Below, one piece after another: positions 43,015 through 51,764 of a stretch of 64,000 nt of DNA. The DNA is from CAJCIW01 sp963833965. Its GTDB lineage: Bacteria; Chlamydiota; Chlamydiia; Chlamydiales; Rhabdochlamydiaceae. Where the stretch lies: positions 186,001 to 250,000 of the forward strand of contig CAWHZZ010000002.1 in assembly GCA_963833965.1 (NCBI GenBank), given 5' to 3'. The notes beneath the pieces were generated by a model, which was not told the DNA's origin, ran no database searches, and saw only the letters and a program-made list of their open reading frames with translations. Numbering within the stretch: the stretch's first letter is position 1; every line of letters starts with the position of its first letter. Made by a program: the position numbers and the translations under genes.

Positions 43015-44388
43015 TTAACGCAGATTCAAGTCAATATTTTTGTAAGCATGTAGCTTGTTGCGCAAGGTGCGGATGCTGATGCCCAGCGTGCGGGCGGTCC
43101 TCGTGCGGTTGTTCTTTTCCCGCACGAGGGTTTCTAGGATGAAGCGCTTTTCGAGTTCTGCCAGGGTGATGCCGGAGGGCAGACCGTGCACAGGCGCTTC
43201 GATGACGGGGCAGGCGAGCTCGATGTAGATCTGGTGGGTCTCGAGGGTCTCCGAGGCGTTCATGACGACGCTGCGCTCGATCACGTTGGCCAGCTCGCGG
43301 ATATTTCCTGGCCAGTTGTACTGGACGAGCTTTTGTTTGGCGTCGGCGGTAAGCCGTTTGACCGGTTTCTGGTTGTCTTCGCAGAGGCGTTTTAAGAAGA
43401 ATTCTGCCAAGGGGAGGATGTCTTCTTTGCGATCTCGCAGAGGTGGAATGTGGATGGGGACGACGTTGAGGCGGTAGTAGAGATCTTCGCGGAAGAGCTT
43501 CTGCTCGACGGCTTCTTTCATCGAGCGGTTGGAAGTGGAGATCAGACGGACGTCGACTTGAAGGGGGCGGATGCCGCCGACGCGCTCGAATTCCTTTTCC
43601 TGGATGGCGCGGAGCAGCTTCGATTGGAGCTCGAGGGGAATTTCAGAAATTTCATCGAGGAGGAGCGTCCCTTTGTCGGCGAGTTCGAAGCGGCCGAGCT
43701 TTTTGTTGATGGCGCCTGTGAACGCCCCTTTTTCATGGCCGAAAAACTCCGATTCGAGAAGGGTTGTGGGGATGGCGGCGCAATTGACTTTGATGAAAGG
43801 ATGAAGAATGCGATGTGACTGCGCATGGATCGCATGGGCGACGACTTCTTTTCCAGTACCCGATTCGCCGCTGATGAAGACAGAAGAAGAGCTCTTGGAG
43901 ATTTTTCCCACATCGCTTAAGATCTTCTTCATGATTTCGCTCTCGGCAATGAGCAGGTGTTTTTTTCGCTCCGGGTGGGTAGAGATCTCCTCACGCAAAT
44001 AGTAATTCTCTTGAAGCAGGTCGATGTGCTGCTGCACTTTATCGAGCATAGTCTCGACGGTCTCAAGCTGGAAGGGCTTGAGAAGATAGTGGAAAGCGCC
44101 GAGGCGCATCGCCTCGATGGCATCTTCCACGCTCGCAAAGGCGGTCGTGAGAATGACGACCGTCTCGGGGTTGCGGTTTTTTGCGGCTTTGAGAATTTCC
44201 AGACCGCTTGGAGCTCCGATGTGTAGGTCGCAGAGAACGAGGTCGAACAGATGCTGGCTTAAGTATTCGGCAGCGAGAGCTGCATTTTCAGCAGTGAAGA
44301 TTTCGCTCTTTCTTTTGAGCAGCAGGGTTTTGAGAAAATGACAATTCGAGGGGTCTTTGTCGGCGATTAGAACTTTTTCAATTGCCAT
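43015..44388 (-). CDS. atoC: NtrC/AtoC family sigma-54 response regulator
   Basis: A 457-residue regulator. The receiver domain has phosphoacceptor Asp54 (LVLCDLHIG) and the usual Lys (YLLKPF). The AAA+ domain has Walker A GESGTGKE (about 174-181), the sigma-54-contact motif GAFTGA (about 221-226) and a Walker B region GTLLLDEISEIP. The C-terminal Fis-type helix-turn-helix is ARTLGISIRTLRNKLHAY. In Chlamydia the single sigma-54 activator CtcC/AtoC (CT468, from memory) is coded beside its sensor kinase CtcB (CT467); no kinase gene is seen here, so the partner must be elsewhere. It is divergent from the M15-like lipoprotein gene. Confidence 0.9.
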   Translation of the reverse strand: MAIEKVLIADKDPSNCHFLKTLLLKRKSEIFTAENAALAAEYLSQHLFDLVLCDLHIGAPSGLEILKAAKNRNPETVVILTTAFASVEDAIEAMRLGAFHYLLKPFQLETVETMLDKVQQHIDLLQENYYLREEISTHPERKKHLLIAESEIMKKILSDVGKISKSSSSVFISGESGTGKEVVAHAIHAQSHRILHPFIKVNCAAIPTTLLESEFFGHEKGAFTGAINKKLGRFELADKGTLLLDEISEIPLELQSKLLRAIQEKEFERVGGIRPLQVDVRLISTSNRSMKEAVEQKLFREDLYYRLNVVPIHIPPLRDRKEDILPLAEFFLKRLCEDNQKPVKRLTADAKQKLVQYNWPGNIRELANVIERSVVMNASETLETHQIYIELACPVIEAPVHGLPSGITLAELEKRFILETLVREKNNRTRTARTLGISIRTLRNKLHAYKNIDLNLR

Positions 44389-44456
44389 ACTTTAGTGCAT
44401 TATTGGTATAACTGGGGGGGTCTGAACTATGCCCACCCCAAACCGGATTATAGGAA

Positions 44457-45305
44457 ATGGCGAGTTTTAAAAAAGTTTTTAATTACTTTTTAATTTTTTT
44501 TACGTTGGCGGGCTGCTCGGGCATGGAGAAGTCGGAGGAGGAAAAATTGCGAAGGCTCAATGCGAAAGGGGAGCTGGTCCTTCGCAATCATGACGAATAC
44601 CAATATGCTCTCCAGACGCCGGAGCGTCGCGTCAGGGAGCCCTACCCTTGGGAAATGGCCTACATTGGGAAACACGCGAAGATCACTAAAGAGTACTTCA
44701 GGTGTAAAGGCTCGAGCTTGAACCCACCGCACATCGACCACAAGGACCCCTCGCGCCCAGCCAATTATTTCGATTGCGGAGGCTCTCAAAAGCACTCTTT
44801 GCCGATCAAGGAGGAGAAGGAGTACATTTATCCGATCTTGATCGACTTGCTTAACTACGCGCAGGCCAAGACAGGGTGCAAAGCGGTGATCACGTGTGGG
44901 CATCGCTGCCCGGTCCATAACGCCTATGCCGATAATTCCGCCTACAACCAGAATTCCAAGCACATGATCGGTGCGGAGGTCGATTTTTATCTCCAAGGGA
45001 TGGAGCAGAGGCCCGAGCAAGTGATTCAAATTTTGATGGATTATTACAAAGAGATGTCGATTTACAAGGGCGACAAACAGTACCAAGAATTTCAAAGGCT
45101 GGACAAAGGGGAGCTGAACGTCTCGACGCGCCCCTGGTACAACAAAGAAATCCTGATCAAGCTCTATCTAAAGAGCGAGGGTAGGGACTTCGATAACCGT
45201 CATCCCTATCCTTATCTCAGTGTGCAGGTGCGCTTTGACCGCGAACTCAATGAAAAAGTCATCTGCAGCTGGCCGAAAGCCTTTAACGGCTATCAGAGGT
45301 TTTAG
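44457..45305 (+). CDS. Lipoprotein with M15-type (D-Ala-D-Ala carboxypeptidase/YcbK-like) fold
   Basis: A 282-residue protein with a lipoprotein signal (FNYFLIFFTLAGC, Cys about 20). The mature part has VITCGHRCPVHNAYAD and the zinc-site motif SKHMIGAEVDFYL, matching the SxHxxGxxxD pattern of M15/DUF882 peptidoglycan peptidases, with a later His in NRHPYPYLSVQV in the place of the usual third ligand. It is therefore a likely envelope enzyme acting on peptide side-chains, or an inactive relative. Its 3' end overlaps the convergent GDPD gene by about 23 bases. It is divergent from atoC. Confidence 0.7.
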   Translation: MASFKKVFNYFLIFFTLAGCSGMEKSEEEKLRRLNAKGELVLRNHDEYQYALQTPERRVREPYPWEMAYIGKHAKITKEYFRCKGSSLNPPHIDHKDPSRPANYFDCGGSQKHSLPIKEEKEYIYPILIDLLNYAQAKTGCKAVITCGHRCPVHNAYADNSAYNQNSKHMIGAEVDFYLQGMEQRPEQVIQILMDYYKEMSIYKGDKQYQEFQRLDKGELNVSTRPWYNKEILIKLYLKSEGRDFDNRHPYPYLSVQVRFDRELNEKVICSWPKAFNGYQRF

Positions 45306-46158
45306 GCAGCTGTTTTAAAAAATCCTCCGGATAGTCGGTAATGAGGCCGTCGACGCCAAGATCCATGAGTTCTGAGGCCCTCGAGAGGTCATTGACAGTC
45401 CATAAAACGACCTTAAACCCCATTTCGTGGAGGCGATCGACCATTTCCTTGTCTTGGATCAAAGTGTGTTCCGGAGAGAAGACCTCCGCGCCCAGTTTTT
45501 TTGCATATTCGATCACGCCGTCCAAATCAAACAGAAAGGCCATCCGCGCCTTCGGTTCTTGCTTGCGCACCTCCGCTAAGATCGCAGGATCAAAGGAGGA
45601 ATAAGAAACGCGCGACGCGAATTGGTGCTTTTTGACAATTTGCAATATCTTCTCAACAAAAGGGGCTGGCGGCGGTGTGTATTGAGGGCTTCCAGGTTGT
45701 CTTTTGATCTCGAGGTTGAGACGGACTTTTTTTGCATTAGGGTGCGAGAGATTCGCGATCATTTCGAAAAGTTCTCCCAGCGTCGGCATCGGCGTTCCTG
45801 GCACAGTGCGCTGGCGGGGAAATTGAGGATTGGCTTTGCCGCCGCAATCGATCTCTTTCGCTTGTTTTAAAGTGAGATCGTAAATCAAAGGCGCCGGAAC
45901 GGGGATTTCAGAACCATCTAAATAAGTGCAAAGGTCAGGATTCACGAAGTAATCGTGATAAATCACGATTTCTCCATCTGCAGTGCAAAGCAGGTCCAGC
46001 TCTAGACAGCTCGTTCCCGCTTTGATGGCGGCGGCAAAAGCGGGGAGAGTGTTTTCGGGCCAATCTCCTCTTGCGCCGCGATGCCCTTGGATTTCGATAT
46101 TTTTAGCTTCGACCATGATACCTACGAATAAAAGAACAGCGATGATAGCTCTTTTCAT
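45283..46158 (-). CDS. glpQ: Glycerophosphodiester phosphodiesterase, exported
   Basis: A 291-residue TIM-barrel GDPD enzyme. The diagnostic N-terminal motif is EIQGHRGARGDWPENTLPAF with the catalytic His pair (HRG...YHD), the metal ligands are CLELDLLCTADGEIVIYHD, and the end has WTVNDLSRASELMDLGVDGLITDYP. A signal peptide (IIAVLLFVGIMVEA) sends it to the periplasm, as in GlpQ. It releases glycerol-3-phosphate from lysed phospholipids. It is downstream of the VOC gene on the same strand. The symbol glpQ is by family, since signal-bearing GDPDs are of the GlpQ type. Confidence 0.85.
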   Translation of the reverse strand: MKRAIIAVLLFVGIMVEAKNIEIQGHRGARGDWPENTLPAFAAAIKAGTSCLELDLLCTADGEIVIYHDYFVNPDLCTYLDGSEIPVPAPLIYDLTLKQAKEIDCGGKANPQFPRQRTVPGTPMPTLGELFEMIANLSHPNAKKVRLNLEIKRQPGSPQYTPPPAPFVEKILQIVKKHQFASRVSYSSFDPAILAEVRKQEPKARMAFLFDLDGVIEYAKKLGAEVFSPEHTLIQDKEMVDRLHEMGFKVVLWTVNDLSRASELMDLGVDGLITDYPEDFLKQLPKTSDSR

Positions 46159-46172
46159 TTTTCAATTCCTTG

Positions 46173-46571
46173 TTAACAGTGAGGGCAAGAATGGGGGAGC
46201 ATTTCTGCCAGCTGAAAACGGTTGCCGTCTGTGTCGCACACTGTCAGCAGCTTGACGTGTCCGGGAACCTCCTGCACTTTTCCAATTAGCTTTGCGCCTT
46301 GTTTAGTCAGATGGTCGATGGCTTTGTCAAGACTGCGGACGCTGAATGTCACCACAGCATTTTGGCCGGGCTCTACGCCATCGCAGCCGTTTGTGTCTTG
46401 CTTTTGCGCAAGGCCGATGCGGGCGCCGCCGTCATTGCCTGCCAGTTCTGCCCAACCGTGTTGCTCATCGAATTCCATGAGTTTGAGGCCGACAGTCTCG
46501 GTGTAGAATTTGATGGCTTGTTTGATGTCGTTGACGACGATCCAAGCGAGATCCAAAGATTTCAAGTTCAT
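46173..46571 (-). CDS. VOC (glyoxalase/bleomycin-resistance) family protein
   Basis: A 132-residue VOC-fold protein: DLAWIVVNDIKQAIKFYTET opens the first beta-alpha-beta-beta-beta unit and SVRSLDKAIDHLTKQGAKLI the second, ending GNRFQLAE with the typical Glu ligand. It may bind metal and act as lyase, dioxygenase or resistance protein; no substrate can be read. A ribosome-binding site (AAAAAGGAG) precedes the ATG. The gene ends with a cluster of Cys and His (HSCPHC) that is unusual for the family. Confidence 0.8.
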   Translation of the reverse strand: MNLKSLDLAWIVVNDIKQAIKFYTETVGLKLMEFDEQHGWAELAGNDGGARIGLAQKQDTNGCDGVEPGQNAVVTFSVRSLDKAIDHLTKQGAKLIGKVQEVPGHVKLLTVCDTDGNRFQLAEMLPHSCPHC

Positions 46572-46689
46572 ACGTCACTCCTTTTTGAAGTTTTGCTCAG
46601 TATAAAAAATGGAAGAAATATTTGCATGGGAAATCCCTTCATACTAAAAGAGAATATATACCCAACAAACTTCAAAGTTGGATTTTCTA

Positions 46690-46782
46690 AAAAAAAATAA
46701 CAGAATGAGCTGGTCATGATAAGAAAACCCTCATTTTATTTATCCTGGCCATCCTGGTCATCCTGTTATTTTCCCCAAATTT
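46690..46782. repeat. REP-like inverted repeat upstream of aconitase
   Basis: The arms AAAATAACAGAATGA and its near reverse complement in TCATCCTGTTATTTT frame a short region containing the tandem words CCTGGCCATCCTGGTCATCC. It is non-coding. Such repeats are scattered through many bacterial genomes. It occupies the gap between the VOC gene and aconitase. Confidence 0.55.
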
Positions 46783-46819
46783 TTGAGTCGCGATGTGTAT
46801 TTATGCCAAGGAGGCGATT

Positions 46820-49666
46820 GTGAAAGAGCAGAAGAGCGGTTTGGTCAATCCTTTCCACACATTAAAAACTTTAAAGGAGGACGGGAAGCGCTACTATTAT
46901 TCTATACCAGCCCTTGAAGCGGAAGTTCCGCGCGTTGGAAAGCTGCCGATCTCTATCCGGATCATGCTGGAATCCCTTTTGCGCAATTGCGATGGAGTGC
47001 GTGTCAGAGAAGAGGATATTCTTCGTCTTGCTAATTGGAGTCCGCAAAAACCGGATGAGGGCGATGTGCCATTTGTGGTCTCAAGGGTGCTTTTGCAAGA
47101 CTTTACCGGAGTTCCTCTGCTTGTCGACCTCGCGGCAATGCGGGATGCCGTGGCCGCTAGAAACGCAGACCCGAAAAAGATCGAGCCGATCGTTCCCGTC
47201 GACCTGATCATCGACCATTCTGTTCAAGTCGACAGAGCGGGCACTTCGGACTCATTTTTGTTCAATTTAGAAATCGAATTCGAGCGCAATCGCGAGCGCT
47301 ACGAATTTTTAAACTGGGGCGAGGAGGGATTCAAAACGTTTAAAGTCGTTCCTCCCGGCATCGGTATCTGCCATCAAGTCAACTTAGAGCATTTGGGATC
47401 GATTGTGACGGAAAAAAATTCGCTCCTTTACTTCGATACTCTCGTCGGCACGGATTCCCACACGACGATGATCAACGGCCTTGGGATCTTGGGATGGGGA
47501 GTGGGCGGGATCGAGGCTGAGGCGGCCATGCTCGGCCAGCCTTATTTTTTCCAAACGCCTGAAGTGATCGGCGTTCACTTGTCAGGCGCGCTGCAAAAAG
47601 GGGTGACGGCGACGGACCTGACCTTGCGGATCACAGAAATGCTGCGCAAAGAGAAAGTTGTCGGCAAATTCGTCGAATTTTTCGGCGAGGGGGCCGCCAC
47701 GTTAAGCGTTGCGGACAGGGCGACGATCGGCAACATGGCCCCGGAATATGGAGCGACGATCGGCTTTTTCCCCGCCGATGAAAAAACGCTCGACTATATG
47801 AAAATGACGGGCAGAGATGAAAAAAAGATCCAGCAAATTAAAGAGTATTTACAGGCACAAAAGATGTTCGGAATCCCGAAGAAAGGGGAAATCGAATTCA
47901 CAAAAACGCTCGAGCTGGATTTAAAAAGTGTCAAACCATGCGTTGCAGGCCCTAAGCGCCCGCAAGACAGGATCGATCTGATGGAATTAAAGAGCAAATT
48001 CAATCAACTCTTCACCGCGCCTGTCCCGGACGGCGGGTATGGCAAGCCGGCCTCTGATCGGAGTAAAAAAATCTGCGTGCATTCCGAAGGAAATTTTCAC
48101 GTGAACGAGACGCATGTGACAGGAGGAAAGGAATCCCTCGGCCGCCAGCAAGGATGGAGCGAAGATGAAATGGTCACGAACCGGCCGATCACCAAAGAGG
48201 TGATCAATCCCGGTTACACGCAGCATCGCACTTGCGATTTTGTTTTGGACAATGGTGTCGTGGTGATCGCTGCCATCACGAGCTGCACGAACACCTCTAA
48301 TCCCAATGTGATGCTCGCTGCCGGGCTTCTCGCAAAAAAAGCGGTCGAAAAAGGATTGAAGATCGATTGCCGCGTCAAAACGAGTCTAGCGCCGGGCTCT
48401 CGCGTCGTGACTGACTACTTAAGTAAAACGGGGCTTGATAAATACCTCGATGCGCTCGGTTTCCAACTCGTCGCCTATGGCTGCACCACATGCATCGGCA
48501 ATAGCGGACCTTTGGACGAGAAAATTGAAAATGCGATCAAAGAACATGACCTTATCGTCGCCAGTGTTCTCAGCGGCAACCGCAATTTTGAAGCGCGCAT
48601 CCACGGCTCTGTCAAGGCCAACTTCCTCATGTCTCCTCCTCTTGTCGTCGCGTTTGCGCTCGCCGGAAGAGTGGACATCGACATGGAAAAAGAGCCATTG
48701 GGAGTCGGCAAGGATGGCAAGCCAGTGTTTTTAAAAGACATTTGGCCCAGCGGAAGTGAGATCGAACAGGCCGTCAAACAGGGGCTGGAGCCAGAGATGT
48801 TCAAAAAACGGTATGCCCATGTCCTCGACGACAACCCGCTTTGGAAAAAAATCAAGGTGAAGAAAGGAGCGCAATACGCGTGGGATCCCAACAGCACCTA
48901 TATTCAGAATCCCCCTTACTTCGAACACTTCAGCATTGAGATGCCAAAGAGAAAAGAGCTCAAGGGAATGCGGGCGCTCGCTCTCTTTGGCGATTCGATC
49001 ACCACCGACCACATTTCTCCCGCAGGGGCATTCAAAGCGGGAACGCCGGCAGGAAAATATCTGATTTCTCTCGGCGTTCCAGAAAGTGAGTTTAATAGTT
49101 ATGGTAGCCGGCGCGGCAACCACAACATCATGATGCGCGGCACCTTTGCCAACGTGAGGATCCGCAACAAAATCGTCGAAGGAAAAGAGGGAGGGTTCAC
49201 AAAATTAATGCCCGAAGGAAAAGAAATGGCAATCTACGACGCCTGCCAAATCTATGCAAAGAATAATGTTCCCCTCATCGTGTTTGCCGGAAAAGATTAT
49301 GGAATGGGCAGCTCGCGCGATTGGGCGGCCAAGGGGACCGCTTTGCTCGGCGTTCGCGCGGTCGTCGCCAAAAGCTTTGAGAGGATCCATCGCAGCAATT
49401 TAGTCGGCATGGGAGTGCTTCCGCTGCAGTTCATCGGTGAAGAGGGCTTCGAATCATTCGACATCAAAGGCACCGAAATATTTTCTCTCACCGGCTTGGG
49501 ACAGCAGATCAAGCCCAGGCAGAAAGTGACCCTCCAGATCGATCGAGGTGGCGGCAAAGTCGATAGCGCAGAGCTCATCGTAAGGCTCGACACGCCGATC
49601 GACGTCGATTATTACCTCCACGGGGGAATTTTGCCGTATGTTCTGCGGCAAATTCTTAAATTGTGA
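46820..49666 (+). CDS. acnA: Aconitate hydratase A
   Basis: A 948-residue aconitase, which converts citrate to isocitrate through cis-aconitate in the TCA cycle. Diagnostic stretches are DLIIDHSVQVDRAG, GVGGIEAEAAMLGQP, the Fe-S ligands in TSCTNTSNPNVML and CTTCIGNSGPLDE, and the C-terminal swivel domain (GDSITTDHISPAG, GSRRGNHNIMMRG, GSSRDWAAKG). I chose GTG 46820 because AAGGAGG lies five bases upstream; the ATG at 46793 has no such site. Chlamydia trachomatis lacks this enzyme, while environmental chlamydiae have a fuller cycle, which fits the proposed host lineage. The stop overlaps the next gene by four bases. Confidence 0.95.
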   Translation: MKEQKSGLVNPFHTLKTLKEDGKRYYYSIPALEAEVPRVGKLPISIRIMLESLLRNCDGVRVREEDILRLANWSPQKPDEGDVPFVVSRVLLQDFTGVPLLVDLAAMRDAVAARNADPKKIEPIVPVDLIIDHSVQVDRAGTSDSFLFNLEIEFERNRERYEFLNWGEEGFKTFKVVPPGIGICHQVNLEHLGSIVTEKNSLLYFDTLVGTDSHTTMINGLGILGWGVGGIEAEAAMLGQPYFFQTPEVIGVHLSGALQKGVTATDLTLRITEMLRKEKVVGKFVEFFGEGAATLSVADRATIGNMAPEYGATIGFFPADEKTLDYMKMTGRDEKKIQQIKEYLQAQKMFGIPKKGEIEFTKTLELDLKSVKPCVAGPKRPQDRIDLMELKSKFNQLFTAPVPDGGYGKPASDRSKKICVHSEGNFHVNETHVTGGKESLGRQQGWSEDEMVTNRPITKEVINPGYTQHRTCDFVLDNGVVVIAAITSCTNTSNPNVMLAAGLLAKKAVEKGLKIDCRVKTSLAPGSRVVTDYLSKTGLDKYLDALGFQLVAYGCTTCIGNSGPLDEKIENAIKEHDLIVASVLSGNRNFEARIHGSVKANFLMSPPLVVAFALAGRVDIDMEKEPLGVGKDGKPVFLKDIWPSGSEIEQAVKQGLEPEMFKKRYAHVLDDNPLWKKIKVKKGAQYAWDPNSTYIQNPPYFEHFSIEMPKRKELKGMRALALFGDSITTDHISPAGAFKAGTPAGKYLISLGVPESEFNSYGSRRGNHNIMMRGTFANVRIRNKIVEGKEGGFTKLMPEGKEMAIYDACQIYAKNNVPLIVFAGKDYGMGSSRDWAAKGTALLGVRAVVAKSFERIHRSNLVGMGVLPLQFIGEEGFESFDIKGTEIFSLTGLGQQIKPRQKVTLQIDRGGGKVDSAELIVRLDTPIDVDYYLHGGILPYVLRQILKL

Positions 49667-50673
49667 AGAATATAGGCCTTGTCACAGACGTCCCCTTTTG
49701 GGAAATTGGACTCGGCAAAAATGCACGCATCTTTGAGCTTGTGCGTTTTCTCTCCAGCAGCAGCTGGTTCACTCTTTATTTTCTCGGGGAACAGGTTTGC
49801 CCCTTTCCTTGCCCTGTTACGCGAGGCTCCGACAAAGAAAATCAACTGCAATCCCACCTTAAAACAGCTAAGCACGATCTCATCATTGTCGAATATCTGC
49901 ATTTCCATTGGATTGCCGAAACTCCTCTTAAAGGAACAAAAATTTATCTCGATGCGGTTGATCTATTTTCCGAGAGGGCAAAAGCGTTTGCGGCATTCAA
50001 TCGCAATATCTCTACAATGAACTTGAAAGAAGAGATCGATGTTTTTCGCAAATTCGACAAGGTGATGTTTTTGCAGAGAGAAGAAATGGAAAAGGTTTTA
50101 CCTTATTTGGGAGAGGAGAAGCTTCTTCTCTGTCCCCATCCGGTTGCGCCTGAGGTCGACGTTCCATTTCACGAGGAGGTGAGAGCCATCAGCTTTTTTG
50201 GCAGCTCTTCTTGGCCCAACATCGACGGTCTTCAGTGGTTTCACGATGCCGTCCTCCCACTTCTGGGAGAATTGTCTCAAAAATGCATCGCAAACGGGAC
50301 GATCAGCGGGTCACCCCTCTCTATCTTTTCTCCGCGCATCGCCAAGGGGAAAGTGTTTTCCTCTCTTGGAGAGTATTACAAAAGTATCGATATCGCCATC
50401 AATCCCGCGCCCTACGGCAGCGGCCTCAAAATCAAAACCGTCGAGGCAATCGCTTACGGAATTCCCCTCGTCACCACAAGCGCCGGAGCCCAGGGGCTTC
50501 GCGAAGAGGCGGGAACATCTTTTTTACTTGCGGATACACCTGAAGAATTCGCCGCGGCTATTCGCGCCTTGGCAAGCTCTTCGGAGTTGCGCCGACGAAT
50601 CTCGCATAACGCGCGCGCCTTTGCAAAGCGGCAGTTGACTCCTGCGGCGTGTTTCAAAGATATCTTGTCATAG
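49663..50673 (+). CDS. GT4 family glycosyltransferase
   Basis: A 336-residue glycosyltransferase group 1 protein. It starts at GTG 49663 inside the aconitase stop, in a GTGA overlap. The N-terminal Rossmann domain (KNIGLVTDVPFWEIGLGKNA) is short. The C-terminal nucleotide-sugar domain shows FFGSSSWPNIDGLQWFHDAV, INPAPYGSGLKIKTVEAIAY (the GT4 E-x7-E region) and GIPLVTTSAGAQGL. The donor and acceptor are unknown. Coupling to aconitase is positional and does not imply a shared pathway. Confidence 0.85.
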   Translation: MKNIGLVTDVPFWEIGLGKNARIFELVRFLSSSSWFTLYFLGEQVCPFPCPVTRGSDKENQLQSHLKTAKHDLIIVEYLHFHWIAETPLKGTKIYLDAVDLFSERAKAFAAFNRNISTMNLKEEIDVFRKFDKVMFLQREEMEKVLPYLGEEKLLLCPHPVAPEVDVPFHEEVRAISFFGSSSWPNIDGLQWFHDAVLPLLGELSQKCIANGTISGSPLSIFSPRIAKGKVFSSLGEYYKSIDIAINPAPYGSGLKIKTVEAIAYGIPLVTTSAGAQGLREEAGTSFLLADTPEEFAAAIRALASSSELRRRISHNARAFAKRQLTPAACFKDILS

Positions 50674-50710
50674 ATCTTAATCTGAAAATGTGGCAAAGTC
50701 GCACCCCAAA

Positions 50711-51715
50711 ATGACTAGTTTCTTTCCAATTAACGATCTCTTTACAAAGATTTCGAGCAACCTCACAATGGCCGACGTATGCCATTGGGGAATGTCATGC
50801 AAATCCCTATTGACTGCTTACGAGCAGCCCGCGTTCTGGTGGGAGCAATTTGTCAAAGAAAAAATTCCTTTTATCGAGGGAGAAAACCGCAACCTCAAAT
50901 CGGACTTCGGAATTCTCTATCCGATTACTCTCAGTGGAAAAACCATTGAGCGGTTCTTTGGCGAGATCGTCGGAGAAATCCCCAAGATCAGTTTGGAATG
51001 TTTCAACAGGTTGAGCCAGCCCGATTCCTACGATGGAAAGGAAATGATGCAAAAGACATGGGTATTGATCGTGGAGCCGCCGGCGATCAAAAGGAGATTT
51101 CCCAAACATCTTTCTGCAACGGTCAACGCCAATGGAATCCTCAAAATCTTTCCGCGCCTAAAAAAAGACGCTGCGGTCGCAACTGAAACTGAACTCGTGA
51201 TCCCTTTTACGCTCATGAATCTCCGAATGCTCTGCTGCTATCCTCTGTCCGGCGGAGAGCATAAACCCGTTTTCGATTGGACCATGAGCGCGGATGCTCC
51301 GTTTCAATACTGCCCCCTACCCCCAACAAAAGTGAATCTCCATTTGATGAGGAAAGTATCTCCCACAGTGATGTTTTTTAAACACGCATTGGATCAAAAA
51401 AAAGAGATCAAGTCAAAAGGATTTAGAACGACCACGACCCGAGTCCGGGCCCTCTATAATGCCGTGCAAATCCTTTCCGGTAAAACATGCCTCGATTCAG
51501 ACAAGCCGCTCAGCTTTGTGCGCACGTACGACAACACGAAATTGCAGCCAAAGATTAGTACCCCTCACGCAGTTGGCCGCTTTGTGCCCAAGAAGGGCCA
51601 TCAGATTCTTGAAACAAGCGACGCCTCTTCTAACGTGGGAGCAATTCCTTCTATTTCTGCGGAAGCCAAAACTGAGGAACAAAATAAAATTGACTCTTTA
51701 CATCATTTCGTGTAA
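50711..51715 (+). CDS. F-box-like protein, copy 1
   Basis: About 334 residues from ATG 50711. The first 45 residues resemble a eukaryotic F-box (PINDLFTKISSNLTMADVCH, CKSLLTAYEQPAFWWEQFV), the element that docks on Skp1 in SCF ubiquitin ligases. The rest is a domain shared with the neighbouring paralogue (LYPITLSGKTIE, FGEIVGEIPKISLECFNRL, VEPPAIKRRF), unknown elsewhere to me. Such proteins are typical of amoeba-infecting bacteria and are probably injected to redirect host ubiquitination. That is inference; no secretion signal is defined. Confidence 0.65.
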   Translation: MTSFFPINDLFTKISSNLTMADVCHWGMSCKSLLTAYEQPAFWWEQFVKEKIPFIEGENRNLKSDFGILYPITLSGKTIERFFGEIVGEIPKISLECFNRLSQPDSYDGKEMMQKTWVLIVEPPAIKRRFPKHLSATVNANGILKIFPRLKKDAAVATETELVIPFTLMNLRMLCCYPLSGGEHKPVFDWTMSADAPFQYCPLPPTKVNLHLMRKVSPTVMFFKHALDQKKEIKSKGFRTTTTRVRALYNAVQILSGKTCLDSDKPLSFVRTYDNTKLQPKISTPHAVGRFVPKKGHQILETSDASSNVGAIPSISAEAKTEEQNKIDSLHHFV

Positions 51716-51764
51716 AAAAATTCTTTCAGAAAGTTGAGTATTGATTCACTGAGAAGAGGGAAAT

